A stretch of 64,000 nucleotides of DNA, from contig CAMAWH010000014.1 in the NCBI GenBank assembly GCA_945861635.1, forward strand, positions 1 to 64,000, given 5' to 3'. Both the position numbers and the translations under genes were made by a program. Under the pieces are notes generated by a model, which did no database searches, was not told the origin of the DNA, and worked only from the letters and a program-made list of their open reading frames with translations. Positions 1 through 9,611 of this stretch are shown piece by piece. This DNA is from Klebsiella pneumoniae (GTDB taxonomy: Bacteria > Myxococcota_A > UBA796 > SXON01). Within the stretch, counting starts at the first letter, position 1, and every line of letters begins with the position of its first letter.

Positions 1-20
1 GCGTGCCAGACGGACAAACG

Positions 21-60
21 CCCGTTTTCACACGGGAAGTTGGGCAACGATTTGCCCAAC
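21..60. repeat. Two adjacent short inverted repeats
   Basis: Positions 21-36 form a 5-bp perfect stem (CCCGT/ACGGG, 6-nt loop) and 39-60 form a 9-bp perfect stem (GTTGGGCAA/TTGCCCAAC, 4-nt loop). They lie about 140 bp past the end of the MFS gene on its strand and lack a T-tract, so they could be an operator or a Rho-assisted terminator. Nothing else is recognisable in bases 1-200. Confidence 0.4.
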
Positions 61-200
61 AATTTGAGGCATTTCCACCCGATCGGCGAATATCACCGGC
101 CAACGCCACGCTTCGATGGGCAATCTCTTGCACACCCGTGCCCCAATTCGCCCCATAGGTTTATCCATAGGAATGCCTGGGGTGGACGGCGAAACCGGCG

Positions 201-1349
201 TCAGGTTGCGGTGGTGCCGAGCCGCGTTCGCCGCTCCAACACCAACGACGCAAGGGTCGCAAGGACGCTGACGCCCGCCAACGTCGCAAAGATGGCGTCC
301 GTTCCCATGTGTTCGCCGATCTGGCCGGCCACGATCGCCCCGATGAACGCGCCGACGCCATACGATGCGGCAGCGAACAGCGACTGGGCCGAGGCGACGA
401 TGTCGGGGGATGCCCGTCGCGACATGATCTCGACGCCGGCAATCCAGAAGGCGCCAAAGGTCAGCCCGTGCAGCGCCTGCACGGCCACCAACGCGCCCGC
501 CGTGTCGACGTGCGCGGTGAGCCACCATCGCAAGATACCCGCCGCCGCCGCGATGGTGAACAGCCGCGCCCCGCCAAAGCGCCCGAGGATCGGCCGCGCC
601 CATCGCATCAACGCGATTTCCGCGGCCACGCCGACCGCAATGGCGGCAGCCGTCACGTGATCGCCAAACCCGCGCGCGTGGACAAGACTGGCGAAAAACG
701 TGTCGTAGACGGAGAGCGTGAGCGCCTGCAACGCTGCGGCCGTCAGCAACGGGACGAGGAACGCCTCACCCGCCAACGCGCGCAGCGCGGGCAGAATCGG
801 CGCCGGCCCACCCGCCCCCCGCGCCGGCACCGAAAACGAAGCGACCAGAATGGCGACAAGCAGGATCTCCGCCAAATAACGGCGTGCATCCGGCCCGAGC
901 GAGCCCCCCCCCAACGCGGCGACCAGAAAGCCAACGCTGCCCCACAACCGCACCCGCCCGTAGTCCGAAACGTCGCGACCTGCCGCGCGCAAGGCGCCCA
1001 CGGTCAGCGCGTCAATCAGGGGTCCGGAGGGTGCCCGACCCGCCGCAAACAGGAACAAACCGAGCCCGACCACCCCCCGCCCTTCTCCGTTGAGCACGAG
1101 CAGCCCGCCGACGGTGCTGCAGCCGGTGCCAAAACGCAGCAGCAACCCGGCAAGTCTCCATCGGTCGGCAGCCATTCCCCAGAGCGGGGAAGTCAGCAGG
1201 CGGGCGAACGGCATCAGCGCCACCAGGATGCCGATCTCTCCGCCGAGAAACCCCATTTCCTCCATGCGCACGCTGATGAACGGCATGAACGAGCCGAGCG
1301 ACGCCAGGTAGAGGATGTACAGGACCTGCAAAACGGCGAGAGAGGGCAC
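201..1349 (-). CDS. MFS transporter (MFS_1-like)
   Basis: The 382-residue protein is almost entirely hydrophobic, with roughly twelve alternating membrane segments, the usual size of a small major facilitator. The N-terminus has a long first helix and then the MFS-type loop with WGMAADRW near residues 57-64, a match to the family's G-x-x-x-D-R signature between helices 2 and 3. The overall look fits the LacY/nucleoside-like MFS_1 group, but the substrate cannot be read from the sequence. Translation starts at a GTG (1347-1349) with only a weak upstream AGG. It is divergent from the HD-domain gene with 42 bp between, so both promoters must fit in that gap. Confidence 0.8.
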   Translation of the reverse strand: MPSLAVLQVLYILYLASLGSFMPFISVRMEEMGFLGGEIGILVALMPFARLLTSPLWGMAADRWRLAGLLLRFGTGCSTVGGLLVLNGEGRGVVGLGLFLFAAGRAPSGPLIDALTVGALRAAGRDVSDYGRVRLWGSVGFLVAALGGGSLGPDARRYLAEILLVAILVASFSVPARGAGGPAPILPALRALAGEAFLVPLLTAAALQALTLSVYDTFFASLVHARGFGDHVTAAAIAVGVAAEIALMRWARPILGRFGGARLFTIAAAAGILRWWLTAHVDTAGALVAVQALHGLTFGAFWIAGVEIMSRRASPDIVASAQSLFAAASYGVGAFIGAIVAGQIGEHMGTDAIFATLAGVSVLATLASLVLERRTRLGTTAT

Positions 1350-1391
1350 GGGCGCGCGGCCTATCCTGTGCGCTCGGCGATACGTGCTCGC

Positions 1392-2036
1392 ATGGCCTCA
1401 CTGCGTGATCGGTTCCATGACTGGTGGCAGCGGGCGTCGCTGGCGGGTGGCTATGGATCCGCGGACCGGGGAGATGTCTCTGCCGAATGGCAACGCCTTC
1501 ACGACGCGTGGTCGGAACCGCACCGGGCCTACCACACCCCGGCGCACCTCACGGAATGCCTCGATCTCCTCTCGCTCGCGGCGCCACCGAATGAACTCGC
1601 GGTTGAGATGGCGATTTGGTATCACGACGCCGTGTACGACACGATGGCGCACGATAGCGAGGCACGCAGCGCCGACTGGGCCGCAGCGACCTGCCGAAGG
1701 TGCCACCTCCCGAATGCGGAACGCGTGCACGCACTCATCCTCGCGACGCGACACGACGCGGTTGTAACGGAGCCCGACGCGGCCGCGTTGGTGGACATCG
1801 ATCTGGCGATTCTAGGCTCCGCTGCCGAGCGGTTTGCGCAGTACGAGCGCCAGATCAGGGCAGAATATGCCTGGGTCCCGGAGGACGCCTTCCGCGTAGG
1901 CCGTGCCGCGATCCTGGAGCGTTTTCTGGACCGTGTCGCGATCTACGTCTCGCCGCCGTTCACCGAGCGCTTTGAGGAGCGGGCACGAACCAATCTCTCC
2001 ACCACAATTCTTCGTCTGCGCACCCCGCCGGGTTAG
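1392..2036 (+). CDS. HD-domain metal-dependent phosphohydrolase-like protein
   Basis: The 214-residue protein has the layout of the predicted metal-dependent HD superfamily (COG4339-like): HRAYHTPAHL at residues 44-53 supplies the first histidine, WYHDAVYD places the HD pair at 78-79, and a later aspartate lies in LVDIDLAILG. These residues bind the catalytic metals in HD hydrolases; the substrate of this subgroup is unknown. The frame stays open far upstream only because it is antisense to the MFS gene. The ATG at 1392 is chosen because the conserved sequence begins right there. The next gene starts 32 bp after its stop in the same direction. Confidence 0.75.
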   Translation: MASLRDRFHDWWQRASLAGGYGSADRGDVSAEWQRLHDAWSEPHRAYHTPAHLTECLDLLSLAAPPNELAVEMAIWYHDAVYDTMAHDSEARSADWAAATCRRCHLPNAERVHALILATRHDAVVTEPDAAALVDIDLAILGSAAERFAQYERQIRAEYAWVPEDAFRVGRAAILERFLDRVAIYVSPPFTERFEERARTNLSTTILRLRTPPG

Positions 2037-2068
2037 CTCCGCGCCGCCCCGCAACCGCCGAGCGTCCC

Positions 2069-2758
2069 ATGTTCTTCCTCGCCCCCGTCGTTGCCGTCGT
2101 ATGGTTCGCCAACCCCGCGCACGCCGGCGTGCTGTACGACCGGATCCAGAACGCCAAGACCGTCGTCTGGGGCGGAATCGACTACACCCGCGCGCGCTTC
2201 TTCGTGCCCGAAACGTTCGACAACCCGGAAGAGGTCACCTACTTCGACGTCATGGCGGGGTCGGGGGTAGACGACTCGGTGCGCCGGTACGCCAAGCCTC
2301 AGGACGCCTGGAACGACCTGACGAAAGAGTGGAACACGATGCTGTCCAACGTCACGGTGAAAAAGCTCCAGAAGGCAATCAGCCGCGATGTCGTAATCGA
2401 CCTGCCCACGGAGGCAGGGCAGACGGGCACCAAGCGCGCGCCCTACTGGGAGAGTCAGTATGAGGCCAGGAATAACGCGACGGATTTCGATCCCAAGAGC
2501 ATAGACGCCACCGTCCAGCGGTATCGATTCAAGGAGCATGACGGAATTGCGCTGGTGTTCATCGTCGAGCGGGCTTCGCGGCTTGACGAGCAGGCCTGCG
2601 TGTGGCCGACGTGGATAGACCTGAAGACGAAGGACGTGGTCACCACCCGTCGGGAGTGCGAGGAGCCGGGGGGCCTCGGTTTTCGCAACTATTGGTTGGC
2701 GCCGATCATTGACGCGTCCAAGGAAATCCTGAAGCGGCTCGGAAACCGCGAAATCTAG
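2069..2758 (+). CDS. Exported protein of unknown function
   Basis: 229 residues. The first 19 form a clear Sec signal peptide (hydrophobic core, then NPAHA before the probable cleavage), so the mature protein should be periplasmic or outer-membrane associated. The mature part has no domain I recognise; it is rich in charged residues and has two cysteines (in QACVWP and RRECEE near the C-terminus) that could form a disulfide. It follows the HD gene at 32 bp and converges with the VWA gene, with 20 bp between the stops. Confidence 0.6.
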   Translation: MFFLAPVVAVVWFANPAHAGVLYDRIQNAKTVVWGGIDYTRARFFVPETFDNPEEVTYFDVMAGSGVDDSVRRYAKPQDAWNDLTKEWNTMLSNVTVKKLQKAISRDVVIDLPTEAGQTGTKRAPYWESQYEARNNATDFDPKSIDATVQRYRFKEHDGIALVFIVERASRLDEQACVWPTWIDLKTKDVVTTRRECEEPGGLGFRNYWLAPIIDASKEILKRLGNREI

Positions 2759-2778
2759 GCGAGCCGGAAGCCACCCGC

Positions 2779-5259
2779 TTACAGCGCCAGCTTTCGATAG
2801 ATGCGCAACAATTTGTCCGGCAACAACTCGACGCGGTCGATCACGGTGTAGGCAAAGCCGCCGTACATGCGGGAAAGGTACGCGGGTCCGTGGGGATCGA
2901 CCGTGATGCAAAACGGGTGCACGCCCGCCACCCTCGCCTCACGCAAGGCGACGCGCGTGTCTTCCTGTGCATACTTATCGAAGTAGTGATCACAGCCGCA
3001 ATCCAGTGGTTTTCCGTCGGACAGGAGGATCAGGATTCGCGTCCGCGCCGGTTGCGACGCAAGGCGTGCCGTCGCGTGACGAATCGCCGCGCCATCGCGA
3101 TTCTCCATCTTGAACGTGATTCTCCCAATGCGTTCACGCGCCCGGGCGTCGTAGGCATCCGCGAAGTCCTTCGCGACGTAGAAGGCCACGTGATCGCGGC
3201 CATATCCGCTGAAGCCGTAAATCGCGAACGGGTCCCCCAGGGCATTGATCGCCTCGGCAACCACGATCAGCGCTTCCTTTTCGACGTCGATGATCCGGCG
3301 GGTGGTTCCGGTGCCCGCGCTCTCGTTTGTCGAAGAACTCATGTCCAGGAGAAACGCCACCGATACATCGCGCCGATCCGGCAACGTCCGCATGTACACA
3401 CGATCTGGGGCCTCTCCAGTGATACGTTGGGCTACCTTGGCTTCGATCAGCCGGTCGAGGTCGAGGTCGTTCCCGTCGGTGAGGCCCCGCACCGTGTTGA
3501 GGCCTTGCGGGCGCAACGCCTCGAATCGCCGGCGCAGTGCGTCGATGTGGTGCTTCTCACGAGCCATTACGCCGTCCACAAACGCGCTCGATCCCTCCTT
3601 GAGTCGCTGCTCCCGAACCAGCACCCATCCCGGCTTATAGTCCTCGATGGAGGCGTCCCATTCTCGATACGCAAACGTTTTATCGCCCGGGACGGCGTCG
3701 GGGTCGGGCGGCAGGCCGGCACCACCCACCAGCGCGCGCTCCTCGTCGCGGGCCGCGTCCACCAACGCGCCGCCTGGCGCATTTTGCTGGTCGAGCACGG
3801 ACTCCATTCGCTCAAACGCCGTGGTCTGGCGCTCTCGCGCTTCCGCCTCCCGCGCTCTGGCCTCCGCCTCCCGCACCTGACGACGCGCCTCCAGCGGGCT
3901 CGCACTCTGACCGAGCTCCCGCAGTTGGTCGACCAATTTCCGTGCTCGATCCTGAAGAGATCGCTCCTCGGGTCCCGCGCGTTCCGGCATCAGCCGGGGC
4001 TGCAGGGGGGGTGGCTCGAAGGCCTCTCTCGGAACCAGCGGTTGGGGCGGCGGACTGCCCTCCGATCCCTGCGGCCCACGTCGCCCTGCGCCCGACGATT
4101 CCGGTGGCGGACCGTCCTCCGCTCGGCGCATCAACGCGTCCACCGCTGGGTACGCTCTCGCCACGCTCCTCGCTACGTCATGTACATCTGCGCTGACGAT
4201 GTTCGGCAACATTTCTGTCAACGGAGAGAGCGCCAAGGCGGTCACGGCATCGACCGCCAGCGGCGAAATCCCCCACGACCGACGCGCCAGCGCTTCGACG
4301 GCGCGCGCGGCAGGTCCGTTCGGCTCAGGCCGGTCCCCGCGGAACGGCGAGCCGAGCGCGTCAAGGTCGCGAGCGACCCCCGGATATTCCGCGCGCATCC
4401 TGGCTTCCACGCGTGCGTCCTCCACAATGCCGAACAGATCACGTGCCAGCGACTTGTTGGGAAACGCACGGAAGAATCGCTCCAACTCGCCCTCTCCCTC
4501 CCGAACGTCGGGCCATGTCCCCGGAATGTTCATCAACGATAGGTCAAACGTACCGAATTCCAGGTACGCGGCACCCATCGCTGTCATGACGCGGTAGACG
4601 CCAAAATCGCGTGCATCACCATACTGATCCACGACCTCGGGAAGGAAAACATGGTGGCCATCCGTGAAGGCTCGCCCTTGCCCGGCTTTCACAGCCACAT
4701 CCTCTCCGCAGTGGGCGCGCGCGTAGAGCGTCAGCATGCGGGACACATCCGGCAACGCCACCCCGCGAGAAAGCGCCTTGGCCGCAGCCTTTCCGCTCCC
4801 TGATTCCTGACGGAGAAAGCTCTCCGCCTTGTGATGCGAGTCGACGTGAAGTTCGACGCCGCGGGCGACAAAATTCCGCAACGCCTCCGGACCCATGACA
4901 CCGATGATGCCGGGTAAGGCGCGCGACACAAGCGGCAGCGCCTCCGGCCGACGCGCCAACACATTGTGGAGCTCCGAAAAATACGTTGCACGGTGCTCGG
5001 CCGGAACCCGCGCCAACTGGTCGGGCACGGATGTGGCGAGGATTCGTGCCAGATCGCCGTCCACCAGCGCAATGTGCACGATCAGCTCGGCGTACGCCTC
5101 GGCCTCGTCGTGTCCGATGCTCGCTTCTACCGCCGGCCGGTGGCGAAGGTATGCGCGCATCGCGCCGGTATCGACGCGGGCAAGCTGGAGTGCGGGCACC
5201 ATCGTGCGGACGCGCCCGACGACGCGAAGCAGCCTCGCCCGCACCCCGCGATCGGCCAT
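2779..5259 (-). CDS. VWA-domain protein, CbbO/NorD-like
   Basis: This 826-residue protein has an N-terminal helical half, a proline/glycine-rich linker at about residues 383-420, a charged coiled-coil stretch at about 450-477, and a C-terminal von Willebrand A domain. The metal-adhesion (MIDAS) motif DMSSS starts at D639. The architecture matches CbbO/NorD/NirO, which pair with a MoxR-type AAA+ ATPase to load metals or remodel a target enzyme such as Rubisco or nitric oxide reductase. The gene lies 13 bp downstream of exactly such an ATPase, so the pair should act as one machine. No Rubisco or NO/nitrite reductase gene is in the window, so the client is unknown. Confidence 0.85.
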   Translation of the reverse strand: MADRGVRARLLRVVGRVRTMVPALQLARVDTGAMRAYLRHRPAVEASIGHDEAEAYAELIVHIALVDGDLARILATSVPDQLARVPAEHRATYFSELHNVLARRPEALPLVSRALPGIIGVMGPEALRNFVARGVELHVDSHHKAESFLRQESGSGKAAAKALSRGVALPDVSRMLTLYARAHCGEDVAVKAGQGRAFTDGHHVFLPEVVDQYGDARDFGVYRVMTAMGAAYLEFGTFDLSLMNIPGTWPDVREGEGELERFFRAFPNKSLARDLFGIVEDARVEARMRAEYPGVARDLDALGSPFRGDRPEPNGPAARAVEALARRSWGISPLAVDAVTALALSPLTEMLPNIVSADVHDVARSVARAYPAVDALMRRAEDGPPPESSGAGRRGPQGSEGSPPPQPLVPREAFEPPPLQPRLMPERAGPEERSLQDRARKLVDQLRELGQSASPLEARRQVREAEARAREAEARERQTTAFERMESVLDQQNAPGGALVDAARDEERALVGGAGLPPDPDAVPGDKTFAYREWDASIEDYKPGWVLVREQRLKEGSSAFVDGVMAREKHHIDALRRRFEALRPQGLNTVRGLTDGNDLDLDRLIEAKVAQRITGEAPDRVYMRTLPDRRDVSVAFLLDMSSSTNESAGTGTTRRIIDVEKEALIVVAEAINALGDPFAIYGFSGYGRDHVAFYVAKDFADAYDARARERIGRITFKMENRDGAAIRHATARLASQPARTRILILLSDGKPLDCGCDHYFDKYAQEDTRVALREARVAGVHPFCITVDPHGPAYLSRMYGGFAYTVIDRVELLPDKLLRIYRKLAL

Positions 5260-5272
5260 CAGTGCGCCGCCA

Positions 5273-6088
5273 TCAGAAAAAGTCGGCGACGATTTCGTCT
5301 ATCGATCGCTGCAAATCGCGATCGTCCGTCAGCGTTCGCGTAAAAGACGCCCGTGCGGCCGACCGCGGCTCGACGCCGTCCGCGAGTAACTTCCCGCAAT
5401 AGACCAGCAGTCTCGTCGAGACGCCCTCCTCCAGGCCACGGTCGGTGAGGTTGCGGATCTTCTCACCGATCTTGACCAGCCGACCGGCGCGCTCGGCGTC
5501 CAAGCCCGACTCCTGAATGACGATTTCTCGTTCGACGTCGGGCGGCGGATAGCGAAAGTCGATCGACACAAAGCGCTGCCGCGTCGAGGGCTTCAGCTCC
5601 TTGAGCACCGATTGGTACCCCGGATTGTAGCTGATGACCATCATGAACTCCGATGGCGCCTGCAAGATCGTGGCAAGGCGATCGATGGGCAAGATGCGGC
5701 GATCGTCGGTGAGCGGATGAATGACGACGAGGGTGTCCTTGCGCGCCTCGACCACCTCGTCGAGGTACACGACCGCGCCGTGGCGGACGCCCGCGGTCAG
5801 CGGCCCGTCGACCCACACGGTTTCATCCCCAAGAAGCAAGAAACGGCCAAGCAGATCGCTGGCCGACAAATCCTCGTGACAGGCGACGGTCACGAGCGGC
5901 CTCCCCAGGCGATGCGCCATGTGCGCCACAAATCGCGTTTTTCCGCACCCCGTCGGGCCCTTCAAAAGCACCGGCAGGCGCGCGCGCCATGCATGCTCGA
6001 ACAACTCTACTTCATCGCCAGTGGCACGATAGTAGGGCTCCCGCGCGATGCGGTAGTCCTCGACGGGTGGGGTCAACTGGCGCATCAT
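5273..6088 (-). CDS. MoxR-family AAA+ ATPase, CbbQ/NorQ/NirQ subgroup
   Basis: The 271-residue protein has Walker A GPTGCGKT at residues 44-51, the subgroup-typical segment [15 protein letters not shown] after it, a Walker B-like VVYLDEV near residue 104, and YNPGYQS before a STRQRF arginine-finger region. These blocks are characteristic of CbbQ/NirQ/NorQ. Together with the downstream VWA protein it should form a hexameric chaperone acting on an unidentified metalloenzyme. Translation starts at tandem ATGs (6083-6088). An open frame continues upstream but is antisense to the aminotransferase and lacks family similarity. Only 12 bp separate this start from the divergent aminotransferase start. 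Confidence 0.9.
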   Translation of the reverse strand: MMRQLTPPVEDYRIAREPYYRATGDEVELFEHAWRARLPVLLKGPTGCGKTRFVAHMAHRLGRPLVTVACHEDLSASDLLGRFLLLGDETVWVDGPLTAGVRHGAVVYLDEVVEARKDTLVVIHPLTDDRRILPIDRLATILQAPSEFMMVISYNPGYQSVLKELKPSTRQRFVSIDFRYPPPDVEREIVIQESGLDAERAGRLVKIGEKIRNLTDRGLEEGVSTRLLVYCGKLLADGVEPRSAARASFTRTLTDDRDLQRSIDEIVADFF

Positions 6089-6100
6089 CACAGGTAACCG

Positions 6101-7336
6101 ATGTCCCCCGCCGAACTCAACGCCATCCTTGAACGGGAGCACCCCGCGGCGCGGGCGTTGCTCTCGCCGTTGGGTGAACGCGCGGCGCTTCCCCTCGGAA
6201 TTCCGCAACAGGCCGCCCAATCGGCCCATTGTGAGCGCCAGGCAACCATCGGGCAGATCACGAGCGGAACCGGCCTTCCACTCGCGCTTCCGTCGCTCGC
6301 CGCTCATTTTTCCGACCTCGACCTGAGGGTTGCGCTGCTGTACGCGCCCCAGCACGGAATTCTGGCGCTCCGGCAGGCGTGGCAGGAACACGCGTCGACG
6401 CCGGATCTCCCCGTCGTGACCTGCGGAATGACACACGGTCTCTCGATCACCGCCGACCTGTTCACCGCGCCGAATCGACCCATCGTCGTCGCCACGCCGT
6501 ACTGGGACAACTACGACACCATCGCAACCATGCGTACCGGCGCCCCGATCGTGACGTACCCCTTCTACAATGCCGATCATCGATTCAATGTCGACGGTCT
6601 GGCGCGCACGCTCGATGGGATTGCGGGGCCGGCTACCGTCCTGTTGAACTTCCCCAACAACCCGACAGGGTATTCGCCGTGGAGGGAGGAAGGGGCCGCA
6701 ATCGTCGCAATGCTGACGTCGCGCAAGGGCCCGCTTTGCGTCGTATGCGATGACGCGTACCACACGCTCTATTTTGATGAGGGAATGTATGGAAAAAGCC
6801 TGTTCCATGCCTTGGCCGCCGCGGCGGATTCATCGCGACTGCTCGTCGTAAAAGTGGATGGTGCCACCAAAGAGCTCGTGTTCTTCGGGGGGCGGGTCGG
6901 CTTCCTTTCCTTCTCCGCCAGCGGTGCAGGCTCGAAGGCGCTCAATGAAAAAGCTGCTGCAATCTTGCGTGGAACGATTTCGAGCGTTTCCGCACCGGCG
7001 CAGTCCGTGGTGCTCGCAGCGCTGCGTTCCCCCTCGATTGCCGCAGAACAAGCGCGGGTTGTGGGCGTGCTACGCACGCGCTTCAAGGCGTTGAAAGCGG
7101 CGCTTACTGCGCGAAACCTGCGCTTTCACCCTTTCAACAGCGGCTGTTTTGCCCTCCTGCCGGTTCCAGACGGCCAGGACGCGGAGGCCATTCGGCACCG
7201 GCTGATCGCGGAGTGTTCAACGGGCGTGATCGCGGTACCTGCGGCAAACGCGCTTCGCGTGGCGTTCTGCTCCATTGAGGAAGCGGACATTCCCGACCTC
7301 GTCGATCGCTTGGCACCGTTGCTCGCGCGCACTTGA
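6101..7336 (+). CDS. PLP-dependent aminotransferase, class I/II
   Basis: 411 residues with the fold-type I features of aspartate/alanine-type aminotransferases: the substrate-loop sequence FPNNPTG, the aspartate/tyrosine pair [11 protein letters not shown] that contacts the pyridine ring, and a Schiff-base lysine most likely in [16 protein letters not shown]. The usual SxSK motif is replaced by GATK, seen in some divergent subgroups, so the amino donor cannot be named. The start is very close (12 bp) to the divergent ATPase start, which puts the promoter inside one of the two coding regions. The following lipoprotein gene begins within 2 bp of the stop or overlaps it. Confidence 0.85.
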   Translation: MSPAELNAILEREHPAARALLSPLGERAALPLGIPQQAAQSAHCERQATIGQITSGTGLPLALPSLAAHFSDLDLRVALLYAPQHGILALRQAWQEHASTPDLPVVTCGMTHGLSITADLFTAPNRPIVVATPYWDNYDTIATMRTGAPIVTYPFYNADHRFNVDGLARTLDGIAGPATVLLNFPNNPTGYSPWREEGAAIVAMLTSRKGPLCVVCDDAYHTLYFDEGMYGKSLFHALAAAADSSRLLVVKVDGATKELVFFGGRVGFLSFSASGAGSKALNEKAAAILRGTISSVSAPAQSVVLAALRSPSIAAEQARVVGVLRTRFKALKAALTARNLRFHPFNSGCFALLPVPDGQDAEAIRHRLIAECSTGVIAVPAANALRVAFCSIEEADIPDLVDRLAPLLART

Positions 7337-7337
7337 C

Positions 7338-8087
7338 GTGCTCGTTCTTGCGCTATCCGCGTGTCTCGACCGCTACCTCGACGCGCCGTACGTGTTGGTC
7401 GCTGGGTTGGGTCGCGCCCGAAGCCTCGCGATGGCGGCCGACGGTACGCTTGTTGCCGCCACCGACCTCGGGGTGGTGACGATCGATGGGAACGGAAACG
7501 TGACGCCGATCGCGGCGGCAACCGTGGACGCGGTGACGACGCTGCCGGCGGGTTTGATCACGCTCCGGTCGGGCCACATCGTCGGTCCGGGATTCGAAGC
7601 GGGCGTGCCCGGCGCCGTGGACGTGATCGCCGGTCCGGATGGCGCGATCTATGCGCTGACGACGGAGGCGCTGTGGCGGCTGCCCCGACAGGGTGAGGTG
7701 CGGTTGGACGCGGAACTCATTCTCGGCGGCCTGATGCGCGCGCGCGCGCTGGCGATGGGAAGTGCGGGTGACATCCTCGTCGTCACGGACTCCAGCATTC
7801 GCACGTCTGCGGGAAACGTGCTGATCGATGGGCTGCACGACGTTCGTGGCGCTGTCGTGGACGCGAAAGCCCGAACGTACGTCGTCTGCGGCGCCGACGA
7901 CGACACAGGCGGCACCTTGTTCCGCCTCGACACGGCCCCGGATACCGGCACGCCCCACCTTACGACGATCGCCCGGTACCTCGGTGACGCGCGCGACATC
8001 GCGTTCGGCGCGGGCGGACTGCTTCCGACAGAAAACCTGTACATCGCCGATTCCGCGGGCAACGTGACGTACGTTCGGCCGCCGTGA
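7338..8087 (+). CDS. Putative lipoprotein with beta-propeller-like repeats
   Basis: The proposed GTG start gives a protein of about 249 residues opening with a short hydrophobic run and the lipobox LSAC, suggesting an outer-membrane lipoprotein. The body has repeated blocks such as LAMAADGTLVAATD, VIAGPDGAIYALT, LAMGSAGDILVVTD and GLLPTENLYIADSAG, spaced like the blades of an NHL/SMP-30 type beta-propeller. An alternative start at 7275 would overlap the aminotransferase by about 60 bp and add a positively charged N-region, so the exact start is open. The ligand is unknown. Confidence 0.55.
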   Translation: MLVLALSACLDRYLDAPYVLVAGLGRARSLAMAADGTLVAATDLGVVTIDGNGNVTPIAAATVDAVTTLPAGLITLRSGHIVGPGFEAGVPGAVDVIAGPDGAIYALTTEALWRLPRQGEVRLDAELILGGLMRARALAMGSAGDILVVTDSSIRTSAGNVLIDGLHDVRGAVVDAKARTYVVCGADDDTGGTLFRLDTAPDTGTPHLTTIARYLGDARDIAFGAGGLLPTENLYIADSAGNVTYVRPP

Positions 8088-8187
8088 GCGTCGGCAGCGC
8101 CTGCCCTGACAATTCCCGCACCGACGCTTGACTGCTCCTTTGCGAACCTTTCTCACGATGCGGGAACGATAGGAGAGGAGGTTCTGC

Positions 8188-9525
8188 ATGCATCCCTTTC
8201 TCATCCCGTCTGACGAAGAAAACGAGCCCTCCGTCGACCCCCTCGCGTTCATGCTCGAACCGGCGTCGGATCGCGACGCGCTCCACGACCGCTCCGCGGG
8301 TCGCGTTTTGGAGGTCGCGCAGGTGTTCGGCGACGCCATCCTGGACATCAAACACTACGGGCGCGGTGACCGCGTCCGTCTCGGGGACGTTGCGGATTTC
8401 TACGTCCCGAGCGACATGCTCCCCACGGCCAGCCATGTGCTTTTCCACTGGGAGGACGGCGCCTGGATCTGCGAAATTGCACCGAACTGGGCGGGATTCA
8501 TCGACCGTGGAGACGAACGCACCTCCATGCGCGCGCGCATCGGCTCGGCGACTCGTTTGCGGCTCGAGGACGATGAGGTGCTCGTGCTCGACCTCGGGCC
8601 CACATTGTTCGTGGCGCGCTCGGTATGGAAAAGCCGGAAGGTGGTGGGCAGCGGCCAGGACATCGATCCCACCTTGCTCTCCCTCGCATCGCTCGTCGGC
8701 GTGCTCGCCGCCCTCGCCGGGATGATCGGATCGCATCTTCCCGAGCCACCCAGGCTCTCGCGGATGGAGATGATCTCCCACATCATCGACGTTTCGCTGC
8801 TCACCCCCAAGCCGCCGGTGCCCACCACTGCCCAGAAAGCAGGGCCCGCATCCGGGGGCGGCGATCAGGGGGAGCGCAAGTCGATAGAGAAGGATCCGCC
8901 GCAGGGACAGGCGCTCGAAAACGAGGGTGTCCTTGCGATGCTGGACGACGACCCGGTGCTCCAGTCCGTCTTCGGAGATGCCAACATTCCGTCCGACATG
9001 CTCCGAGGGATCGAAGACCTCATCGGCAAATCGGCCAGCACCGGGCCGGGCACCAAGGGGTTCGCCGGGCGCTGTGCCGGGCGTGACTGCACGGGCTTCG
9101 GCACGGCGGTCGGCCCCGGCGTCGGCGATGACCTCATCAACCACGCCAAGGACTACGGCGTTTCTGGCGGAAAATGGGGCATCAAGGGCAGCGGCGAGAT
9201 GACGCCGATTCCCGACGAAGGCATCATGATCGGCCAGATCGACCGCTCGCTGGTGGACGCGGTCGTGAAACGCCACCTCCGTGAGATCAAGTACTGCTAC
9301 CAGCGAGAGTTGCAGAAGGTGCCCACGCTCGGCGGAAAAGTCACGGTGAAGTTCGTGATTGCCGGAGACGGGAGCGTGTCGAGCGCAGTGACCAAGACCA
9401 CGACGCTCGGCAACTCGGCGGCGGAGGCGTGCATCAACAGCCGCTTCCGGCATATGCAGTTCCCGGCGTTGAAGGCCGGCGGAATCGCAATCGTCAGCTA
9501 CCCCTTCCTGTTCGCCCCCGGGTAG
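8188..9525 (+). CDS. AgmX/PglI C-terminal domain protein (gliding-motility type)
   Basis: 445 residues. Residues 1-150 form a beta-rich cytoplasmic-type module resembling the N-terminus of GltG/AgmX-like proteins. A membrane segment follows around 165-185 ([19 protein letters not shown]). A low-complexity linker leads to a C-terminal TonB-like AgmX/PglI domain (about 350-445) with the hallmark [29 protein letters not shown] and [12 protein letters not shown]. In myxobacteria this domain links inner-membrane motors to periplasmic or outer-membrane parts of gliding and transport complexes. GGAGAGGAGG at 8172-8181 is a strong ribosome site for the ATG. None of the other known gliding genes is nearby. 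Confidence 0.8.
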   Translation: MHPFLIPSDEENEPSVDPLAFMLEPASDRDALHDRSAGRVLEVAQVFGDAILDIKHYGRGDRVRLGDVADFYVPSDMLPTASHVLFHWEDGAWICEIAPNWAGFIDRGDERTSMRARIGSATRLRLEDDEVLVLDLGPTLFVARSVWKSRKVVGSGQDIDPTLLSLASLVGVLAALAGMIGSHLPEPPRLSRMEMISHIIDVSLLTPKPPVPTTAQKAGPASGGGDQGERKSIEKDPPQGQALENEGVLAMLDDDPVLQSVFGDANIPSDMLRGIEDLIGKSASTGPGTKGFAGRCAGRDCTGFGTAVGPGVGDDLINHAKDYGVSGGKWGIKGSGEMTPIPDEGIMIGQIDRSLVDAVVKRHLREIKYCYQRELQKVPTLGGKVTVKFVIAGDGSVSSAVTKTTTLGNSAAEACINSRFRHMQFPALKAGGIAIVSYPFLFAPG

Positions 9526-9611
9526 GCCAGTTCCCCGCGCAGCCCTCGCTCCCTCCATCCCCCATCCGGGATCCGGGAACGAGGGCTTTCGCGCGTGGGT
9601 TAAAGAAGGAC

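Noticed and set aside
309..1391. Upstream extension of the HD-domain frame to 575 codons
   Set aside because: The extra part is antisense to the MFS gene and low complexity; the conserved protein starts at ATG 1392.
8128..8156. TTGACT before the AgmX/PglI gene as a promoter
   Set aside because: No acceptable -10 element at 16-18 bp spacing.
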